Below, piece by piece: positions 43,605 to 46,707 of a stretch of 46,707 nucleotides of DNA. The DNA comes from Candidatus Collierbacteria bacterium GW2011_GWA2_42_17. GTDB taxonomy: Bacteria; Patescibacteriota; Microgenomatia; UBA1400; MFAQ01. Under the pieces are notes generated by a model. The model was not told where the DNA came from. It did not search any database and saw only the letters and a program-made list of their open reading frames with translations. The DNA is taken from contig LCDA01000002.1 of NCBI GenBank assembly GCA_000998275.1, positions 1 through 46,707 of the forward strand. The letters run 5' to 3'. Position 1 is the stretch's first letter; every line of letters begins with the position of its first letter. The translations under genes and the position numbers were made by a program.

Positions 43605-44477
43605 ATGCCCCGGTCCAACAACCGCACTCTCGCTTACGCTATTCTTTTGTTAAATACTGCACTCTGGGGTTTTTCTGCACCCATTATCAAGTATTCTTTC
43701 CAGTTTACCTCCCCATCCCTCTTTCTTTTCTATCGCTACCTTATTGCCGCGATTCTTTTTCTCCCCATCTTTCTCCTCTACCGCTCCCAAAAATACCACC
43801 ACATCGATCACCCCAAAACGCTCGTCATTGCCCTTCTCGGCACCCCTCTTTGTTTACTTCCCCTTTTTTATGGTCTTAACCAAACTTCTGCAATTGAAGC
43901 TTCTATTCTAGAATCCAGCAGCCCCATTTTCACCATCATAATGGCCATTCTTTTCCTTGGCGAAAGACTAAAACCAAGAGAAACAAAGGGTCTTTTAATT
44001 GCTCTAATCGGAACCGCCGTGATTGCTTTCGAACCACTTATCACCGGCTATAACCATGTCCAGCTATCTCTTCAAGGCAACCTCTTAATCATCTTAAGTA
44101 ATATTATCTGGACTTCTTTTCTCCTCTTATCCAAAAAATTCAAGACCGATCCCGTCTACCTTTCCTTTTACTCTTTTGTTGTCAGCATTCCTTTTTTCTT
44201 CCTCATCCATTCTTCCCAACGTCTTTCTTTCGCTCTCAATACCGAAGCCCTTCCCGGCATTCTTTACATGGCCGTTGGTGGCTCCATCATCGCTTTCTGG
44301 GCCTATCAAGAAGGCCAGAGACGTATCGAAGCATCCGAAGCAGCTATCTTCACCTATCTCAAACCGGCCTTCGCCATCCCTCTTTCCATATTATGGCTAA
44401 AGGAAGCCTTCTCCCCTGTAGCTATCGTGGCTACACTCCTCATTGTCATAGGTGTCTTTATCTCCGAAAAACGATGA
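43605..44477 (+). CDS. EamA/DMT-superfamily transporter
   Basis: 290 aa, ten hydrophobic segments forming two EamA repeats. The first begins LLNTALWGFSAPIIKYSF and contains PLFYGLNQTSAIEASILESSSPIFT; the second ends with EASEAAIFTYLKPAFAIPLSILWLKE (split). Family members export metabolites such as amino acids. The substrate cannot be read from sequence. A leaderless mRNA is predicted. Confidence 0.9.
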   Translation: MPRSNNRTLAYAILLLNTALWGFSAPIIKYSFQFTSPSLFLFYRYLIAAILFLPIFLLYRSQKYHHIDHPKTLVIALLGTPLCLLPLFYGLNQTSAIEASILESSSPIFTIIMAILFLGERLKPRETKGLLIALIGTAVIAFEPLITGYNHVQLSLQGNLLIILSNIIWTSFLLLSKKFKTDPVYLSFYSFVVSIPFFFLIHSSQRLSFALNTEALPGILYMAVGGSIIAFWAYQEGQRRIEASEAAIFTYLKPAFAIPLSILWLKEAFSPVAIVATLLIVIGVFISEKR

Positions 44478-44490
44478 TTAAATAAAGGAC

Positions 44491-44499
44491 TGATATAAT
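44491..44499 (+). promoter_or_regulatory. Extended -10 promoter of the 38-aa gene
   Basis: TGA plus perfect TATAAT (44494-44499). No good -35. Predicted leader about 37 nt ending in AAGGAGGAAG. Confidence 0.6.
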
Positions 44500-44542
44500 A
44501 CCTCCCAAACAGCACGTTTCAATTACCACATAAGGAGGAAGA

Positions 44543-44659
44543 ATGCTTGTCAAACGGAAACCAATTCGTATTTTTCCACTCCGTAAAACGGGGTCCTATC
44601 CATCTATCGCCAATCGTCAGATAAAAATATTCCGCATTCCCAAACCTCACATTCGTTAA
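44543..44659 (+). CDS. Very basic 38-residue peptide, function unknown
   Basis: 38 aa with about a dozen Lys/Arg/His and almost no acidic residue (MLVKRKPIRIFPLRKTG at the start, then two Arg/Lys-Ile-Phe blocks ending PKPHIR). It has a strong SD (TAAGGAGG at 44531-44538), its own extended -10 promoter and a terminator. No family is recognised. Charge suggests RNA, DNA or membrane binding. It could also be a small ribosome-associated protein. Confidence 0.65.
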   Translation: MLVKRKPIRIFPLRKTGSYPSIANRQIKIFRIPKPHIR

Positions 44660-44689
44660 GGAAGTGACATGTTTAAGATGCCTCTCTCT

Positions 44690-44714
44690 GAGCCCCTTTT
44701 CGGGGCTCTTTTTT
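44690..44714 (+). terminator. Intrinsic terminator of the 38-aa gene
   Basis: 7 bp stem GAGCCCC/GGGGCTC, 5 nt loop, six T residues. Confidence 0.92.
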
Positions 44715-44729
44715 GTGCCACAAATCAGA

Positions 44730-44735
44730 TATAAT
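44730..44735 (+). promoter_or_regulatory. -10 element, leaderless 202-aa gene
   Basis: Perfect TATAAT, then 6 nt to the ATG at 44742. It lies directly after the terminator. Confidence 0.6.
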
Positions 44736-44741
44736 TCACTT

Positions 44742-45350
44742 ATGGATAACAGTTCTTTTGCAGCAAAATGGCAAGCAACCACTCAAAAATTTCTGAATAC
44801 ATCAGATAATCTCGGTAAGGATATTGATCCAAAAATTCTTGATACCGTTATTGCACTAAATCTCTTGGGGGTTAGTACCTCTCAGTCATGCGAAGGCCAT
44901 TTAGATCGCGCCCTTGCTGGTCCTTGGATTATTCTTGGTACTCCTACCGACCTAGAAGTTGAGACAGTCAAAACACAAATGAATACTGTCTACCAAGAAG
45001 CTAATCAAATAAAAACTACTAAACCCAATGATTTTGCCCGTGACGAAAATTATATTCAAAAAATGGAGTTATACCGGGAGCTTCAAAAAAAGACGGTCGT
45101 TCCTACCCAGAAAAATATCCAAAAGCTAATCCCTCTATTAGAGGAATTTTACCAAGCAAGACAATTACCCTATCTCAATCGACTCATTATCAGCAGTGAA
45201 GACTCCCCTATTCCTCGCTTAAGAAACCAAGGACTTTACCTGCAAGACATTGTCGCAAACGAAGCAAGAGCAGCCAATTTATTGGCTTTTCAAGAAGAAA
45301 TGCTTGCTTTCACAAACTTCCTCAAGCAAAAGTTGCAATATACACTATAA
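44742..45350 (+). CDS. Conserved-looking cytoplasmic protein with SCEGH motif, function unknown
   Basis: 202 aa from ATG 44742. The frame is open upstream but only through the previous terminator, so the start is well defined. The protein is soluble and mostly helical. The notable segment is VIALNLLGVSTSQSCEGHLDRALAGPWI, with Cys and His close together, possibly an active or metal-binding site. I do not recognise the family. A leaderless mRNA is predicted. Confidence 0.75.
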   Translation: MDNSSFAAKWQATTQKFLNTSDNLGKDIDPKILDTVIALNLLGVSTSQSCEGHLDRALAGPWIILGTPTDLEVETVKTQMNTVYQEANQIKTTKPNDFARDENYIQKMELYRELQKKTVVPTQKNIQKLIPLLEEFYQARQLPYLNRLIISSEDSPIPRLRNQGLYLQDIVANEARAANLLAFQEEMLAFTNFLKQKLQYTL

Positions 45351-45361
45351 GCTGTTAAAAT
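45333..45361 (+). promoter_or_regulatory. Sigma70-type promoter of the CxxCxGxG gene
   Basis: TTGCAA (45333-45338), 17 bp spacer ending TGT, TAAAAT (45356-45361, extended -10). Predicted leader about 34 nt. Confidence 0.7.
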
Positions 45362-45401
45362 AGCCCCAAATTGATCGCTTTGATCAGAAAGGAGGCTTAA
45401 A

Positions 45402-45587
45402 ATGTCTGAACCCGAGAACTGCCCCACTTGTGGCGGGAGTGGCCAAGTAACCACCAACGAAGGTCACCAAGTCGGTTGTGGAACCTGCGGTGGAAGTGGC
45501 ACCATCAACCGGCAAGTAAAAGCTCGTTATCCACCTCGCAAGAGGTGGTTTTTTATGTCAAAACTAGCCTCCTGTGATACAATATGA
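45402..45587 (+). CDS. Double CxxCxGxG zinc-motif protein with a terminator inside the frame
   Basis: 61 codons with a strong SD (AAAGGAGG, 45388-45395). Two DnaJ-type zinc motifs, CPTCGGSG and CGTCGGSG, lie at about 7-14 and 26-33. The frame runs without a stop through a perfect terminator hairpin (45531-45554) and ends 33 bp further on, at the TGA overlapping the ATGA before rpmE. mRNAs ended by the terminator would stop near codon 51 (after RKRWFF) and lack a stop codon. A one-base shift would create an earlier TAA, so a sequence error must be considered. Confidence 0.7.
   Translation: MSEPENCPTCGGSGQVTTNEGHQVGCGTCGGSGTINRQVKARYPPRKRWFFMSKLASCDTI
45531..45554 (+). terminator. Intrinsic terminator within the CxxCxGxG reading frame
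   Basis: Perfect 7 bp stem CCACCTC/GAGGTGG, GCAA loop, six T residues. It precedes the only in-frame stop by about 30 bp. Confidence 0.9.
45575..45583 (+). promoter_or_regulatory. Extended -10 promoter of rpmE
   Basis: TGA-type extended element: TG (45575-45576), A, TACAAT (45578-45583). The expected start near 45590 leaves 2-3 nt before the ATG at 45593. The ATG at 45584 would be upstream of it. Confidence 0.55.
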
Positions 45588-45592
45588 AGGCT

Positions 45593-45916
45593 ATGAAACA
45601 GAATCTACATCCTGAATACCAAGAAACCACGGTTACCTGCGCTTGCGGGAACGTTTTTACAGTTGGTGGAACATCCGAAGCACTCCATGTCGATGTGTGT
45701 GACAAGTGTCACCCCTTCTTTACCGGCACCCAAAGATTCATCGACTCCATGGGTCGAGTTGATAAATTCATCGCTAAACGTAAAGCCGCTGTCGGCTACG
45801 TCAAAAAAGGCAAAGAGAAGAAAGAAGTCGACACCAACCCCAAAACCCTCAAAGAAATGCTCGAGGCCAAGAAAAAGGCTGAAGCCAAAGTCGCGGAAAC
45901 CAAGGTCGAAGAATAG
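45593..45916 (+). CDS. rpmE: 50S ribosomal protein L31, with C-terminal extension
   Basis: 107 aa from ATG 45593; the upstream ATG (45584) abuts the -10. It has the L31 start MKQNLHPEYQETTVTCACGN, the zinc-binding Cys set (CAC, CDKC), and HPFFTGTQRFIDSMGRVDKF. The family is usually 66-90 aa. Here about 40 extra residues form a Lys/Glu/Ala-rich tail (KEMLEAKKKAEAKVAE), like the tail on the KH protein at 7768. prfA follows, a common rpmE-prfA neighbourhood. Confidence 0.93.
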   Translation: MKQNLHPEYQETTVTCACGNVFTVGGTSEALHVDVCDKCHPFFTGTQRFIDSMGRVDKFIAKRKAAVGYVKKGKEKKEVDTNPKTLKEMLEAKKKAEAKVAETKVEE

Positions 45917-45953
45917 CTGAAGCCCGCTTTAAAAGCGTTCCCTCTTACCAATG

Positions 45954-45965
45954 TACAATTAATCT
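45954..45965 (+). promoter_or_regulatory. Probable -10 elements upstream of prfA
   Basis: TACAAT (45954-45959) lies 12 nt from the ATG, overlapped downstream by TAATCT (45960-45965), which lies 6 nt from it. Either would give a leader of 0-5 nt. Confidence 0.4.
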
Positions 45966-45971
45966 AATACT

Positions 45972-46707
45972 ATGGATAATCCGTATATTGTCTCCGAAAT
46001 CACCCGTATCGAAAAAGAAATTAACGCCAATGAGGCATTAATCAATGATCCAGACTTAGGTGCTCTCGCCAAGCAAGAAGTTGACAAACTCCAAAAACAG
46101 CTTGAGTCTCTTCAGACCAGTCAAATTCCCAAGACGGAAGAAGCCGAAGACTCCGAAAACTTCAATGACTCCCCCGCCATTGTTGAAATTCGTGGTGCCG
46201 CCGGAGGCGATGAATCAAAAATTTTTGCCAACGACTTACTCCGCATGTACACCCGTTTCGCCCAGGAAAAAGGTTTTACCATTGAAAATATCGATGATGG
46301 CGTTGTCAAGTTCTCCCGCCCCAATCGAGCCCTCTGGGATCACGGTGCTTTCGAGACCTTTCAATACGAATCGGGAGTTCATCGAGTACAGCGAGTTCCC
46401 GTCACCGAAGCCCAAGGACGCATTCAAACCTCTACAGCAACCGTTGCCGTTCTTCCCGAAGTAAAGCCAACCCAAGTCGAGCTTCTTGATAGCGATCTTG
46501 ACTGGCAGTTCACCAGAGCCGGCGGACCAGGCGGTCAAAACGTCAATAAGGTCAACACCGCTGTCCGTTTAACCCACAAACCTACTGGTATCACCGTATT
46601 TGTTCACGAAGAAAGATATCAGGCTAGAAACAAAGAAATTGCCCTCAACATGATTCGCTCGAAAATCTGGCAACTACAGGAAGAAAAGCGTCTTAGTGCT
46701 CTCTCTG
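45972..46707 (+). CDS. prfA: Peptide chain release factor 1 (3' end outside window)
   Basis: 245 codons are visible and the frame is open at the right edge. The GGQ motif ([13 protein letters not shown], Gly187-Gln189) triggers peptide release. The codon-recognition tripeptide is PVT in [15 protein letters not shown], the PxT type of RF1, reading UAA and UAG. GGQ lies about 45 residues earlier than in E. coli RF1, so the N-terminal domain is shortened. Confidence 0.95.
   Translation, partial: MDNPYIVSEITRIEKEINANEALINDPDLGALAKQEVDKLQKQLESLQTSQIPKTEEAEDSENFNDSPAIVEIRGAAGGDESKIFANDLLRMYTRFAQEKGFTIENIDDGVVKFSRPNRALWDHGAFETFQYESGVHRVQRVPVTEAQGRIQTSTATVAVLPEVKPTQVELLDSDLDWQFTRAGGPGGQNVNKVNTAVRLTHKPTGITVFVHEERYQARNKEIALNMIRSKIWQLQEEKRLSALS

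Overview
The window looks like a bacterial chromosome segment from the Candidate Phyla Radiation (Patescibacteria), most likely a Microgenomates-type lineage. That placement is inference. It rests on very compact gene packing, a full type IV pilus locus as the main surface machinery, shortened housekeeping proteins (HolB-like, YebC, RF1) and small proteins with charged tails. The standard bacterial code fits: TGA acts as a stop in several tightly overlapping genes. I see no phage, insertion sequence or CRISPR array.

Layout. 1-8163: the end of pheT, a convergent class A penicillin-binding protein, then recG, rpmF, nusB, rnc, rpsP and a KH-domain gene. 8194-20135: a minus-strand type IV pilus locus in the order pilB, pilT, pilC, major-type pilin, pilD, seven prepilin-like genes, a PilX-like gene, pilM, pilN, pilO. 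20158-26041: a short HolB-like gene diverging from a gyrB-ppa-gyrA operon. 26075-30257: a small orphan gene, a membrane-anchored quinoprotein-type beta-propeller paired with an amicyanin-like blue copper protein, a Xer-type recombinase and an M50 protease. 30215-31350: the only long non-coding stretch, AT-rich, with two perfect DnaA boxes, clustered short repeats and a candidate structured RNA. 31351-39001: membrane and envelope genes, a compact yebC, a Kef-type antiporter, a pseudouridine synthase, lspA/lgt-like genes and a DksA-type zinc finger. 39010-46707: efp, tRNA-Leu(CAA), superoxide dismutase, dnaB, an MBL-fold hydrolase, secreted proteins, an EamA transporter, several small genes, rpmE and the start of prfA.

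The most striking pattern is in gene starts. About ten unrelated genes have a sigma70-type -10 hexamer ending exactly 6 nt before the start codon and no Shine-Dalgarno (SD) sequence. Their mRNAs should therefore begin at the start codon (leaderless). Five other genes, four of them tiny, have the opposite layout: -35/-10 or extended -10, a 33-37 nt leader, a strong AGGAGG-type SD and an intrinsic terminator. One of these, a 61-codon double CxxCxGxG gene, carries its terminator inside the reading frame before the stop codon, as in E. coli arfA. Its main mRNA would have no stop codon.

Other points of interest are the quinoprotein/cupredoxin pair (a possible extracytoplasmic electron-transfer unit), an origin-like intergenic region and an LspA homologue lacking one catalytic aspartate. 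All calls come from reading the sequence. No database search or folding software was run.
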